This document shows positions 40,557 to 49,944 of a stretch of DNA of 64,000 nucleotides, piece after piece. This DNA comes from Spirosoma telluris. Lineage in GTDB: Bacteria > Bacteroidota > Bacteroidia > Cytophagales > Spirosomataceae. A program made the position numbers and the translations under genes. The notes beneath the pieces were generated by a model. It did no database searches. It worked only from the letters and a program-made list of their open reading frames with translations, and was not told the origin of the DNA. Where the stretch lies: assembly GCA_003259005.1 (NCBI GenBank), contig QLII01000001.1, forward strand, positions 2,930,501-2,994,500, in the 5' to 3' direction. How positions within the stretch are numbered: the stretch's first letter is position 1; every line of letters begins with the position of its first letter.

Positions 40557-41877
40557 ATGATAACCCCGCAACAACAGGAGCAAATCCTGAAAAGTCTTGG
40601 CATTTCGGCCTTAAAACCCATGCAGGAGGCTGCTCAGAAAGCCATTTTACAGGATAACGATACGTTTTTGATAGCCCCGACGGGTTCGGGCAAAACGATT
40701 GCTTTTCTGTTACCCATTTTCCAATTACTTAAACCAGATCAAAATTCGGTTCAGTGCCTTATTCTGGCACCCACCCGCGAACTGGCATTGCAGATCGAGC
40801 AAGTCTGGAAGAAAATGGCGACGGGGTATAAAGTCAATGTCTGCTACGGGGCCATCCGATGGAAACCGAAATCAAGAATCTCAGTAATCCCCCTGCCCTA
40901 CTGATTGGCACACCGGACGAATTACGGACCATATTAGCCGGGGAACCTTCTCGCTGGATGGGATTCAAACGCTGGTTCTGGATGAGTTCGATAAGTCGCT
41001 GGAACTGGGTTTTCAGGAAGAGATGGCGTATATCATCAGCGGCTTGCGCAACCTCCGTAAGCGAGTGCTTGTCTCGGCAACTTCAGGCATCAATATTCCT
41101 GATTTTATTAGACTCAACACGCCCACAACGCTAACGTTCACACCCGACGAAGACGTCCTGACCAACCTAACCGTTAAGGTGGTTTATTCGGAAGCAAAAG
41201 ATAAAATAGAGACCCTGTTTCAACTGCTTTGCTCCCTGAATTCAGAATCGGCGCTGATTTTCTGCAACCACCGGGAATCTGCCGAACGAACCAGCGCTTT
41301 GCTGAACGAAATGGGTATTTATTCGACCTTCTACCACGGTGGTATGGAGCAGGATGACCGCGAACGGGCGCTGATTCTATTCCGAAATGGCAGTGTTACG
41401 TATCTGGTCACAACTGATCTAGCGGCTCGTGGTCTGGATATTCCCGAAATGAAGCATGTTATCCATTATCATTTGCCGCCCCATGCACACGAGTTTGTCC
41501 ACCGAAACGGCCGGACGGCACGCATGCAAACCTCGGGAACGGCCTATGTGATTCTGCATCGGGATGAACCACGCCCGGCTTATTTAGATAAATCCCTGGA
41601 AACGTTGGAACTACCTACCAACAATCGGCTCCCAAAACCGCCCGAATTTGTGACCATTTACATCAGCGGTGGCAAGAAAAATAAACTAAACAAGGTGGAT
41701 ATTGTTGGCTTTTTCTCCCAAAAAGGGCAGCTCGAAAAAGGCGATTTGGGCCTGATTGAGGTGAAAGATTTCATCTCGTTTGCAGCTGTCAAAAAAGCGA
41801 AAGCCGATGCTTTTTTGAATCGGATAAAGGACGAAAAAATGAAGGGCAAGAAGTACAAAATTGAAGTAGCGCGTTGA
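40557..41877 (+). CDS. DEAD-box-type RNA helicase with DEFD motif II (two frameshifts)
   Basis: Repaired length is about 440 residues. APTGSGKTIAFLLP (Walker A), APTRELALQIE, LVLDEFDKSLELGF (motif II, Phe replacing Ala) and HRNGRTARMQTSG are seen. The last 80 residues form a tail with an RNA-binding feel (IYISGGKKNKLNKVDIVGF), as in DbpA-like proteins. Two single-base losses lie 70 bases apart. A G near 40850 restores CYGGHPMETEIK, and a G near 40918 restores GTPGRITDHISRG. It is divergent from the helicase pair at 37.9-40.4 kb. Confidence 0.88.
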
Positions 41878-41999
41878 GTCCTTACGCAGCGCCCTCATTG
41901 CCTTTGCCTAACTTCAAATCGCCGTTCACTCAAAGGTTTTCCCTTTTAAGTTGAACGGTAGCTTAGTTTGCTACCCTAAACCAACAAATACACTGTTTT

Positions 42000-42470
42000 A
42001 TGGTACGTTCATTCATTTTTATTACCCTCTTAACACTCATCGGAACTGCCTTCCGCCCTGCGTTTTCGCCAGCTTTCGACAATGTCACAGGCACCTGGAA
42101 ACGAACAGCGATGACCCTGGTTGAAGCCACGGGAAAAACCACGGATATGATGGCCCTGATGAATCAGTCGATGCCGTGTTCAAAAGATATTACGTATACG
42201 TTCCTAAGCGATGGGCAGATGAAAACAGTTGTCCCTGACGCTTGTGGAGCCATGAAAAAAACAATTGAGGACATGAGTACCAACGGCCATTGGTCAATGA
42301 GTGGGCAGAAGATGACTGTTACAACGACGATGAAAGGCATTCCACCAGCAACCTATGACGTTAGTGTTCAAGGCAATAGCATGACATGGGTATTTAATTT
42401 TACGGACAATCCGCAAGCACCAAATCCTACAAAAGCGAAGCGAATGACGCTTGTATATCAGCGGATTTGA
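42000..42470 (+). CDS. Exported lipocalin-like protein
   Basis: 156 residues. An N-terminal signal sequence (MVRSFIFITLLTLIGTAFRP) precedes a small beta-barrel-type domain. FDNVTGTWKRTAMTL is the GxW-like lipocalin start and LSDGQMKTVVP, NGHWSMSGQKMTV and KRMTLVYQRI are later strands. Two Cys (around residues 60 and 81) may form a disulfide. Lipocalin-like exported proteins of this kind are common in Bacteroidota; ligand unknown. A strong terminator follows. Confidence 0.7.
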   Translation: MVRSFIFITLLTLIGTAFRPAFSPAFDNVTGTWKRTAMTLVEATGKTTDMMALMNQSMPCSKDITYTFLSDGQMKTVVPDACGAMKKTIEDMSTNGHWSMSGQKMTVTTTMKGIPPATYDVSVQGNSMTWVFNFTDNPQAPNPTKAKRMTLVYQRI

Positions 42471-42512
42471 TAGTTGGCCATCTGTCTTTTGACTTTAACT
42501 GCACCCTTAGGC

Positions 42513-42559
42513 AAACAGGGCAACGTGGGTTGACAATCGTCACTCACGTTGCCCTGTTT
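42513..42559. terminator. Intrinsic terminator
   Basis: Arms 42513-42527 (AAACAGGGCAACGTG) and 42545-42559 pair perfectly over 15 bp, followed by TTTTGTTTTATG. It ends the lipocalin-like gene. Confidence 0.9.
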
Positions 42560-42729
42560 TGTTTTATGACTGCAAGTAATGGGGAAACTTTAGAGAGGAG
42601 GTCTTAGTGGCAGCAACGCATAGCCTATGCTGAATTAACTACAGTGAATCGCTTAAGTTCACTAAAAATATCTCTATTTTAACGACCTGATAGTGAGCAC
42701 CCTAAACCTCTTAAATCAGACCGTTTACT

Positions 42730-43221
42730 ATGAATCAATCAGGTTCAACTTCTGCCGTTAATAAATCTGTTCGTACGATCCTCTGGGCCGGTTTAGTAGC
42801 CGGTATTCTGGATGCCCTTGCCGCCATGACCATGACGATAATCAGGGGTGGCAAAGATCCATTGGCTGTTTGGCGTTACGTAGCCAGCGGTGTTTTCGGG
42901 CAGGAAGCCCTGGCAGGTGGAACCCCTATGGTTGCCTGGGGGTTAATTTTTCATTTTTTTATCGCGTTGACATTCGCTGCAGTATACTACCTGATTTACC
43001 CGCAGCTACATCGCTTCATAAGTAGCCCGGTTACCATTGGGTTGTTCTATGGTATTCTGATCTGGCTGGTAATGAACCGAATTGTACTTCCCTTAAGTAA
43101 CATACCCGCTCCCACTCAGCCTTTTGACCCGGCCAAAGTCGCTATAGGCATGGCAATCATCATGGTTATGGTTGGCCTGCCTATTTCACTTATTGTACAC
43201 CGGCATTATTCGGGCAGGTAG
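42730..43221 (+). CDS. Small multi-pass membrane protein, unknown
   Basis: 163 residues with four predicted membrane helices: AGLVAGILDALAAMTMT, WGLIFHFFIALTFAAVYYL, TIGLFYGILIWLVMN and IGMAIIMVMVGLPISLIV. Two helices carry His or Arg near the membrane face. The pattern vaguely resembles YagU-like inner-membrane proteins, but I would not assign it. It has its own gap of 250 bases upstream and converges on the DUF418 gene. Confidence 0.65.
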   Translation: MNQSGSTSAVNKSVRTILWAGLVAGILDALAAMTMTIIRGGKDPLAVWRYVASGVFGQEALAGGTPMVAWGLIFHFFIALTFAAVYYLIYPQLHRFISSPVTIGLFYGILIWLVMNRIVLPLSNIPAPTQPFDPAKVAIGMAIIMVMVGLPISLIVHRHYSGR

Positions 43222-43244
43222 GAATTCGGGACTACTGTAGTTTC

Positions 43245-44597
43245 CTAACTTAAGACGGGTTTACGCATCAATTGCTGCTGCCAGTAGGTTAGACTTCGCC
43301 AGCCCCATTCCAGCGGACCGAAGCGAAAAAACTGTAACCAGATAGCACTGAATAGCAGATTGATAATCCAAATAATGCCGACAACATAATACAATTGGTG
43401 ATAATCCAGTTTACCGAAATTACCCAATCCGTAGCCGTTAAAAAACAGAGTACAGCAAAGCGTTTGCAAGATGTAATTACTAAAAGCCATTTGGCCAATG
43501 TTCGATAAGGCCCGCATCAGCCACTTAACCATGCCTGAGCGATACAGCAGCAGCAAGACACTAGCATGTCCGATACCTACTAGTGCCCGTTGGAAATCAT
43601 AGCCCAGGGCGGGAGAAATCCATTGCGCATCCGCAAACAGCGCCGGATCAGTTAGTCTCTGTTGCATCAGAAACATGCCAACTGCACTTACCGGCAGCCC
43701 AATTCCATAGCCTGCCAGCAAGGTCATCCAATACGTTCGGGTGGGGAGTTTATTGGAAAAGAAGCCCCATTTGAATAAGGCCATGCCCAATAGCATCATG
43801 CATAGGTTATCCCAGATCCCCAGATAGAGGTACATAGAATGAAATCGGATATTTTCAGGTTCCAGGGTTTTATAGACAGTGCCATAGCCTGACCGCATCT
43901 TTTCATTAAACTCATTTACCTCCTTAAGGTCGGGTTTGGACTCTTTTACAACCTTTTCCCAGGCCTCTTTGTCCTTCTTTTGGGTATCGGTTAATTTTTT
44001 ATGTGTTTTTTCGAGCGTAACCGTTTGGAGGTATTTTTCCCGTTTTTCCCGAAATTCAAGTAAACTCCGCTCTCGTTTTATACCACCAATGGCTACGCAA
44101 ACGAGAGCACAAATCAGTAACTGGCGAGGGCGAAGGTTTCGAAAGGGAAACAGAAACAGGGCGGAGATGGCATAATCGAACAAAATGTCGCCCACCCACA
44201 TGAGCACATACTCATGAATGACACCAAACAACACCATCCAAAGGAGTCGGCGATAATAGAAATCGGCAGAGGAGCTTCCCATTGTGGCTTCTTTTCGGCC
44301 TGTGAAAATCAGAATACCGGCGCCAAAGAGCATGGAGAACAAGGCTCGCATTTTGCCTTCAAACAGAATGGTTATGACGGCATATACATTATAATCCGTG
44401 CTGCCTGGGCGAAGGAGTGGCTCATTTTCCAATTGAAATGCCCGCCCGAAAAACGGAATATTCATCAACAAAATACCGAGCAATGCCATACCCCGAACCA
44501 CATCAATAGTTTGAATCCGTTCGGTGAGGGCAACGGGCTGGGGCGATTCATGAGAAATACTGCCGGAGGCAGCGGGGACCGTAATGGTAGACTCCAT
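43245..44597 (-). CDS. DUF418 family membrane protein
   Basis: About 450 residues from MESTITVPAASG. RIQTIDVVRGMALLGILLMNIPFFG is the N-terminal signature of the DUF418/YeiB family. Eight to ten membrane helices follow, with an unusual cytoplasmic loop rich in Lys/Glu around residues 190-250 (KTHKKLTDTQKKDKEAWEK). The C-terminal part has LRALSNIGQMAFSNYILQTL and PLEWGWRSLTYWQ, both typical of the family. YeiB-type proteins may transfer or transport acyl-type groups, but the role is not established. I prefer the start at 44597 over one 21 codons upstream. Confidence 0.9.
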   Translation of the reverse strand: MESTITVPAASGSISHESPQPVALTERIQTIDVVRGMALLGILLMNIPFFGRAFQLENEPLLRPGSTDYNVYAVITILFEGKMRALFSMLFGAGILIFTGRKEATMGSSSADFYYRRLLWMVLFGVIHEYVLMWVGDILFDYAISALFLFPFRNLRPRQLLICALVCVAIGGIKRERSLLEFREKREKYLQTVTLEKTHKKLTDTQKKDKEAWEKVVKESKPDLKEVNEFNEKMRSGYGTVYKTLEPENIRFHSMYLYLGIWDNLCMMLLGMALFKWGFFSNKLPTRTYWMTLLAGYGIGLPVSAVGMFLMQQRLTDPALFADAQWISPALGYDFQRALVGIGHASVLLLLYRSGMVKWLMRALSNIGQMAFSNYILQTLCCTLFFNGYGLGNFGKLDYHQLYYVVGIIWIINLLFSAIWLQFFRFGPLEWGWRSLTYWQQQLMRKPVLS

Positions 44598-44756
44598 CGG
44601 GAAAGAGGTTAAGGTGGATGAATGATCAAAGTGTCGTATAAGCAACTGAAAATCAATCACCTAAAAATAACCTTTTTTAGTTATCCAGAAAAAGAGGTTT
44701 TCGTAAACGGTCAGCGTTCTGGCGCGTGTGCATTTCTGCACCAGAACGATGGGCCA

Positions 44757-46037
44757 TTACCGCCACATGGCACCTGCCCGACGGGAGTCGAGTTTGAGGA
44801 AGATGAATAAGAGAATGGAAAACGACCAGAGTGAGGAGCCGCCATAACTAAAAAACGGCAACGGAATTCCGATAACGGGCATCAGCCCAATGGTCATGCC
44901 AATGTTGACCATTACGTGAAAGAAGATAATCCCGGCCACACAGTAGCCATAGACCCGAGCAAATTTGGTACGTTGTTTTTCGGCTAGAATTACAATTCGG
45001 GTAAGCAATCCAATGAATAGCGCTACGACAACGAAGCTCCCAATAAAGCCGTGTTCTTCCCCAATCGTGCAGAAGATAAAATCGGTGCTCTGTTCGGGGA
45101 CAAAGTCGAATTTAGTTTGGGTTCCCTCCAGAAAACCTTTACCCTGAAGCCGCCCGGAACCAATCGCGATTTTTGCCTGTGTCACGTTCCAACCTACTCC
45201 CAGTGGATCAATCGTGGGATCGACAAGCACTTTAATACGGTTTCGCTGGTGTTTTTGTAGCACATTGTTCACAAAAAAATCAACCCCTGCCACGTAGCCC
45301 ATCATCATTAACCCGACCAGGCCCATTCCTAATAGATTAGGCATAGTTCGGTTATAACGCGGCATCAATAGAATAACCAGAACTAGTAAAACAACAATAC
45401 CCAGAAAGATGTATAGTTTGGCAAATACCAGGGCCAGGATAAACAACGTCGCTGCCGCCAACCCAACTGCTGGAATCCAGCCCGGTAGCCCTTCCCGATA
45501 GAGCATAATTGCAAACGACGCAAACACGAGGGTTGAGCCGGTTTCGTTAGAGGCCAAAATCAGAATACAGGGCAATACAATGATACCAGCAATGTACAGG
45601 AGGTCTTTCTGTTTGGAGAGATTGATACCCGGCACATCCAGGTATTTAGCCAGCGCCAGTGCCGTTGCTACTTTGGCAAATTCAGCCGGTTGAAGGGTAA
45701 ATGATCCGAACTTGAACCACGACCGCGACCCATTGATGTTGCTTCCGAGAAAAAGTACCAGAATCAACAGCAAAATCATAAAGCCATAGAAGACAAAGGC
45801 AAACGTATCGAAAAACGTGTGGTTAATAACCAGAACACAAATGATCAGTATCACGGTTGTACCAATCCACATGAGCTGTTTCCCGGCATTGGTCGACATG
45901 TCGAACAGGCTGGTATGGTCTTCTGGGCTGTATACAGCGGCATAGACATTGAGCCAGCCCATCGTTACACAGCCGAGATACAACAGCAGTGTGAGCCAGT
46001 CAATGTTTTGGGAAAAGGGGTCGTTTGGGCGAGCCAA
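44757..46037 (-). CDS. rodA: Rod-shape/elongation peptidoglycan glycosyltransferase RodA
   Basis: 426 residues, ten membrane helices, SEDS family. NGSRSWFKFGSFTLQPAEFAK and later GIPLPFFSYGGSSLW are diagnostic of FtsW/RodA. Association with PBP2 rather than PBP3 assigns it to the elongation machinery. RodA polymerises glycan strands from lipid II and works as a complex with PBP2, whose gene lies just upstream on the same strand. The start codon appears to be TTG (46037), as no in-frame ATG or GTG precedes MARPNDPFSQNIDW. A word hairpin separates it from the PBP2 stop. Confidence 0.94.
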   Translation of the reverse strand: MARPNDPFSQNIDWLTLLLYLGCVTMGWLNVYAAVYSPEDHTSLFDMSTNAGKQLMWIGTTVILIICVLVINHTFFDTFAFVFYGFMILLLILVLFLGSNINGSRSWFKFGSFTLQPAEFAKVATALALAKYLDVPGINLSKQKDLLYIAGIIVLPCILILASNETGSTLVFASFAIMLYREGLPGWIPAVGLAAATLFILALVFAKLYIFLGIVVLLVLVILLMPRYNRTMPNLLGMGLVGLMMMGYVAGVDFFVNNVLQKHQRNRIKVLVDPTIDPLGVGWNVTQAKIAIGSGRLQGKGFLEGTQTKFDFVPEQSTDFIFCTIGEEHGFIGSFVVVALFIGLLTRIVILAEKQRTKFARVYGYCVAGIIFFHVMVNIGMTIGLMPVIGIPLPFFSYGGSSLWSFSILLFIFLKLDSRRAGAMWR

Positions 46038-46047
46038 GTTTGTATTT

Positions 46048-46149
46048 AGTTTGTAGTCTGTAGTCTGTAGTCTGTAGTTTGCAGTTGGCTAACGCACCAA
46101 TAATTCGGGTATCAGTCAACTGCAAACTATAAACTACAGACGTCAAACT
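46048..46149. repeat. Heptamer-word hairpin between PBP2 and RodA genes
   Basis: The left arm (46048-46087, 40 bases) holds three tandem GTAGTCT units flanked by GTTTGTA and GTTTGCA-type words. The right arm (46117-46149, 33 bases) is its complement with one heptamer fewer and a few changes. Unequal copy number between arms suggests that units can be lost or gained. It sits wholly between the PBP2 stop and the RodA start. Confidence 0.88.
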
Positions 46150-46154
46150 TATTT

Positions 46155-48102
46155 TTAGTTTCCGCTTACCGCTGGCACTACTATCGGATTAGACCGGGTA
46201 GCCGTCATCAGTGGTTTGGTGACAGGCGCTTTTTGGGTTGTGTCTTTTTTAGGAGCAACGGGCTTCTTAGCACCGGGCAGGAACTGTGCAGGTGGCAAGT
46301 AATTTGATGCTTTTACCTGGGCATCTAATTTCAACGCTTCAGTTTTACGCTTTAAATAACGCTCCGCCACCAAAGCGGCTACCGATGCGGCTGCTTTACC
46401 GCCCCAACCTGCGTTTTCCACAAACACAGCCACCGCAATTTTGGGGTTGTTCATGGGCGCGAAACCAATAAAAATAGAGTGGTCGTATTTGTGACCGTAC
46501 TTTGAGTTCTGCGATGTCCCCGTTTTACCACACAGGTCAATGCCTTCAATATTCGCCAGGGGGGTTACGGTACCCTGGGCAACAGCACCCCGCATGCCAT
46601 CAATTACCGGCAGATAGTATTTATAGTCGATGCCCGTCTCATGCCGCTCGCGATATTCGGCAGGCAATCCAGCTCCTGCCTTTCCGAAACCTTTTACGTA
46701 ATGAGGGGTAATAAACCAGCCACGGTTCGCAATGGTAGCTGCCAGATTGACTAGCTTAAGGGGACTGATCAGCAACTCTCCTTCGCCGATACTTAACGAA
46801 TAGACATTCGAGAATTTCCAGCGTAGGGCCCCACGATACGCTTTGTCGTAATATTCAGGTGTTGGCAAGTTGCCTTTTAATTCACTGGGTAAATCAACAC
46901 CCAGCCGACTACCGATGCCAAACTTCTCGGCCATATCGTGCCACTGTCGTAAGCCGATGGCTGATGCTTTAAACGTGTTATGTTCGCCGTTGAAATAAAG
47001 GAACTTCCGAAAAACATAATAGAAATACGGATTGCAGGAGTTCTGCACAGCCCCGCGCAGGTTATTCCCTCCCGGCAGTGGCAACGCATAGGTGAGCCTC
47101 CGTGTCCATAGACCGTATTGGGGAAGAGTGACCCCTGTTGCTGGGCAATCAGCGCCTGAATCAGTTTAAACGTTGAGCCTGGCCGGTAGCTGGCCATTAC
47201 GGGCCGATTGATAAGCGGCTTATAAGGGTTTTAATGAGAGCCCGGTAGTTTTTAGAGAAAAATCGGCTCGACAATAAGTTAGGGTCGTAGGTAGGTGCCG
47301 ATACGGAAACCAGAATTTCGCCTGACGAGGGTTCTACCGCCAGCACAGCACCCACCTTATTCTGCATCAGACTATCGGCGTATTTCTGAACTTCGACGTC
47401 AATCCCTGTCACTAGATTCTGCCCGGCTACAGCCAGTGTATCGAAAGCGCCATTTTTCCAGGAGCCTTTGTTCACTCCCCGAACGTTCTGCATCATAAAC
47501 TTAACCCCTCGCTTACCTCGCAGTTGTTCTTCGTATTGCTCTTCAAGGCCATTATGACCAATGTAGTCGCCCTGTCGGTAGTAAATGATGTCCTGATTTT
47601 CCAGTTGCTTTTTACTGATCTCGCTCACATAGCCCAGCGCATTTGCCAGGGTATGAGCCGGATAGGTCCGCATGGAGCTGATAACGGGCTCAAACCCCGA
47701 TAATCGACCAATGCATCCTGAATACGGGCGAAATCTTCTTTAGAAAGCTGCCGTAAAAACAACGACGGCTTTACAGGTGAATAGTTTTTAGCCAGCCCCA
47801 TGATGCTGTCAAATTCGGAAGGGGTAATTTCCATCATTCGGCAGAAAGCAGCCGTATCGGGAATCCGAACCTGTTTTGGGGTGACGTACAGGTCGTAAAC
47901 AGGTGTATTGTAGACGATTAACTGATTATTCCGGTCATAAATCTGACCGCGATAGGGTATTTCAACAACCCGCTTAATGGTTTTTCGACGCACCCAGCGA
48001 GTAGGTGTCATCTAAAACCTGCAAATAAAATAATCGAGCCAGATACGTTAATCCGACTATGCAAAAGAGGCCAATGATGACCCACTTACGATTCTCTAAC
48101 AT
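46155..48102 (-). CDS. mrdA: Penicillin-binding protein 2, elongation transpeptidase (four frameshifts)
   Basis: Repaired length is about 650 residues. A single membrane helix near the N-terminus (WVIIGLFCIVGLTYLARLFY) is followed by the dimerisation domain (YRGQIYDRNNQLIVYNTPVYD). The transpeptidase domain has SYRPGSTFKL (active-site Ser), NSCNPY (SxN) and CGKTGTSQN (KTG). Breaks lie near 47988, 47700, 47215 and 47095. The last three are each repaired by one added base (G, A, G); the first needs one base removed or two added. All motifs of a working enzyme survive. It crosslinks peptidoglycan with RodA. A Pro/Lys-rich tail follows the catalytic domain. Confidence 0.9.
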
Positions 48103-48140
48103 GAGAATAAATTCCGTTCAATCAAGCGATGTACTCTTTA

Positions 48141-48148
48141 CAAAGTTA
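48141..48148 (-). promoter_or_regulatory. TAnnTTTG -7 element for mrdA
   Basis: On the minus strand these bases read TAACTTTG, a perfect match to the Bacteroidota -7 consensus, about 40 bases ahead of the mrdA ATG. It lies on the mrdA side of the 34-bp hairpin, so the PBP2 gene probably has its own promoter. No clear -33 TTG is seen. Confidence 0.55.
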
Positions 48149-48158
48149 GCCGAATTAT

Positions 48159-48247
48159 AATGTATAATGAAGAATGTATAATGAAGAATGATAGCAAATG
48201 CCAGAGTTTTGCCATCATTCTTCATTATACATTCTTCATTATACATT
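48159..48247. repeat. Perfect 34-bp hairpin of AATG-type heptamers
   Basis: Arms 48159-48192 and 48214-48247 are perfect reverse complements; an extra short stem (GCAAA/TTTGC) forms in the loop. The left arm reads AATGTAT, AATGAAG, AATGTAT, AATGAAG, a 14-base tandem made of two heptamers. It lies between the lactonase stop and the mrdA promoter. Confidence 0.94.
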
Positions 48248-48259
48248 TTCCATTAAATA

Positions 48260-49301
48260 TTACCATCCCTTCGCAAATGTTCGTATCCGGCAGAGGTACA
48301 TGTCGGCAGTGATATAGAGGGTAGAACCATCATCACCCCAGGCACAGTTGGCGGTGGCTCCACCAATTTTGAGGTGACCCAGAAAATCATAGGGGCCAGT
48401 TCCCTGCGTTGGGGCCAGTACGAGTACGCCACCGCCCCCGTTACCCACAGGTTTCCGTCACGGTCCACTTTCATGCCGTCGAAACCGCCGTCAAGATTCT
48501 GTTTCTTCATCTGCTCCGGACCAAACACAATGCGCCCCTTCCCTACCGATCCATCAGGTTGTATGGGATAAGCCATCACCACAGGACGCAAGGGGTCAGA
48601 CTGGGCGACAAAGAGTGTTTTCTCATCGGGCGACAGGGCAATGCCATTCGGGCGGGTCAGATCGCCAACCACGATCGACACCGTACCGGGCACCCCTGCC
48701 CGTTCGGGGCAATGCGATAGACACCCCATCCATCCGTTTCCCGACCAGGGTCTTTCTCCTTCTTAGGCATCCCATACGGCGGATCAGTGAAGTAATAGCT
48801 GCCATTGGAATGAGCCACCACATCGTTAGGGCTATTGAATCGCTTACCATTGTAGTTATCGGCCAGCGTACGTTTACCACCTCCGCCGGTCAGTGGCATG
48901 GCTGTAACCCGTCGGTCGCCATGTTCGCAGGAAATCAATCGTCCTTGCCGGTCGATGGTCAGGCCATTCGAGCCGGGTTCATCGCTGTAAGGGCCCAGAC
49001 CCGTATAGCCCGAGGGCTTTAAGAATGGCGTGACGCCTTCTTTATCTGTCCATTTAAAAACAGTATTTTTGGGCACGTCGGAAAAGAGCAGGAAGGCTTC
49101 ATTTTTCACCCAAATTGGTCCTTCCGTCCAATCAAAGCCACTGGCCAGCACCTCAATTTTGGCATCAGATGGAACGAGTTTATCCAGTCGCGGATCAGCC
49201 TTCACGATCTGACCAATGGAAGGAAAGGGGGTTGTTTGGGCACTCGCCGAATTAAGTACAAAGGCTAGACAGCCTGCCAGGAGTAACGGTTTCGATTTCA
49301 T
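48260..49301 (-). CDS. SMP-30/gluconolactonase family exported protein (two frameshifts)
   Basis: Repaired length is about 347 residues. A signal peptide (ending NSASAQ) precedes a six-bladed propeller with SGFDWTEGPIWV, GLTIDRQGRLISCEHGDR, NSPNDVVAHSNGSYYFTD and LTRPNGIALSPDEKTLFV. These are the metal-binding elements of SMP-30/gluconolactonase enzymes. Breaks lie near 48700 and 48436. Each is fixed by one extra G in a G run, giving PNGQGVPGTVSIVV and WVTGGGGVLVLAP. It hydrolyses sugar lactones, probably in the periplasm. Together with the divergent Gfo/Idh gene it may form a sugar-oxidation island. Confidence 0.9.
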
Positions 49302-49447
49302 GGTTATGTCGGGAATTTACCTCAATGGTACGATGAATTGTGGGACGTAACAAATGAGAGAAAGTGGATTAATACCTATTTTTAACGTAACTTATGTACA
49401 AAAAGCATCGGAGCCGTTAGGGTCTCACCAGGTTAAAAAATCGGACA

Positions 49448-49888
49448 ATGGATCAAGAGTTACCTCTGCGAATTATCCTGAAAAATCCACCGAAAGGGGT
49501 CGACTTTGGCCTGCAAAAAGGGAGTGGCAGTCATTACGAGACAGTCCAGAAGCAGCAATTCGATTCTCAGGATTTAGAATTTAATTTTACCGTGCGCGTA
49601 AAAGGAAACCAGGGCACAGATACTCAGCCTACGCTTCTTGGCCCCTTTGTACAAGGCCCTCCCAATGCCCGGTTTGTTTACCTCGACATTGGCACCTGCG
49701 CCGGTCAAATAGCTTCCGTATGGAGTCGGCGATTGAAAATTCCTCTACTGGGAATTAGCTGGGAAATGGTCAACCAACTCTTGAAAAATGACGGGCAGGT
49801 TCTTGAAACGCAGGTTCCTGGAACAGGTAAAGACAATGGCCCCACCTGCGGAACAGTAAAACCGTTTACGGGCTGGCAAACGAAGTAA
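49448..49888 (+). CDS. DUF5990 family protein
   Basis: 146 residues, cytoplasmic. It fits the DUF5990 pattern: LPLRIILKNPPKGVDFGLQ at the start, FTVRVKGNQ in the middle, then GPFVQGPPNARFVYLDIGT and IASVWSRRLKIPL. A single beta-sandwich-like domain of unknown function. It is followed 56 bases later by the Gfo/Idh oxidoreductase gene; co-transcription is possible. Confidence 0.85.
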   Translation: MDQELPLRIILKNPPKGVDFGLQKGSGSHYETVQKQQFDSQDLEFNFTVRVKGNQGTDTQPTLLGPFVQGPPNARFVYLDIGTCAGQIASVWSRRLKIPLLGISWEMVNQLLKNDGQVLETQVPGTGKDNGPTCGTVKPFTGWQTK

Positions 49889-49944
49889 CGATTATTCGCT
49901 TATTTTTAGACGATTTTTCTTCTTTCCCCAATTCTTAATCGTAC

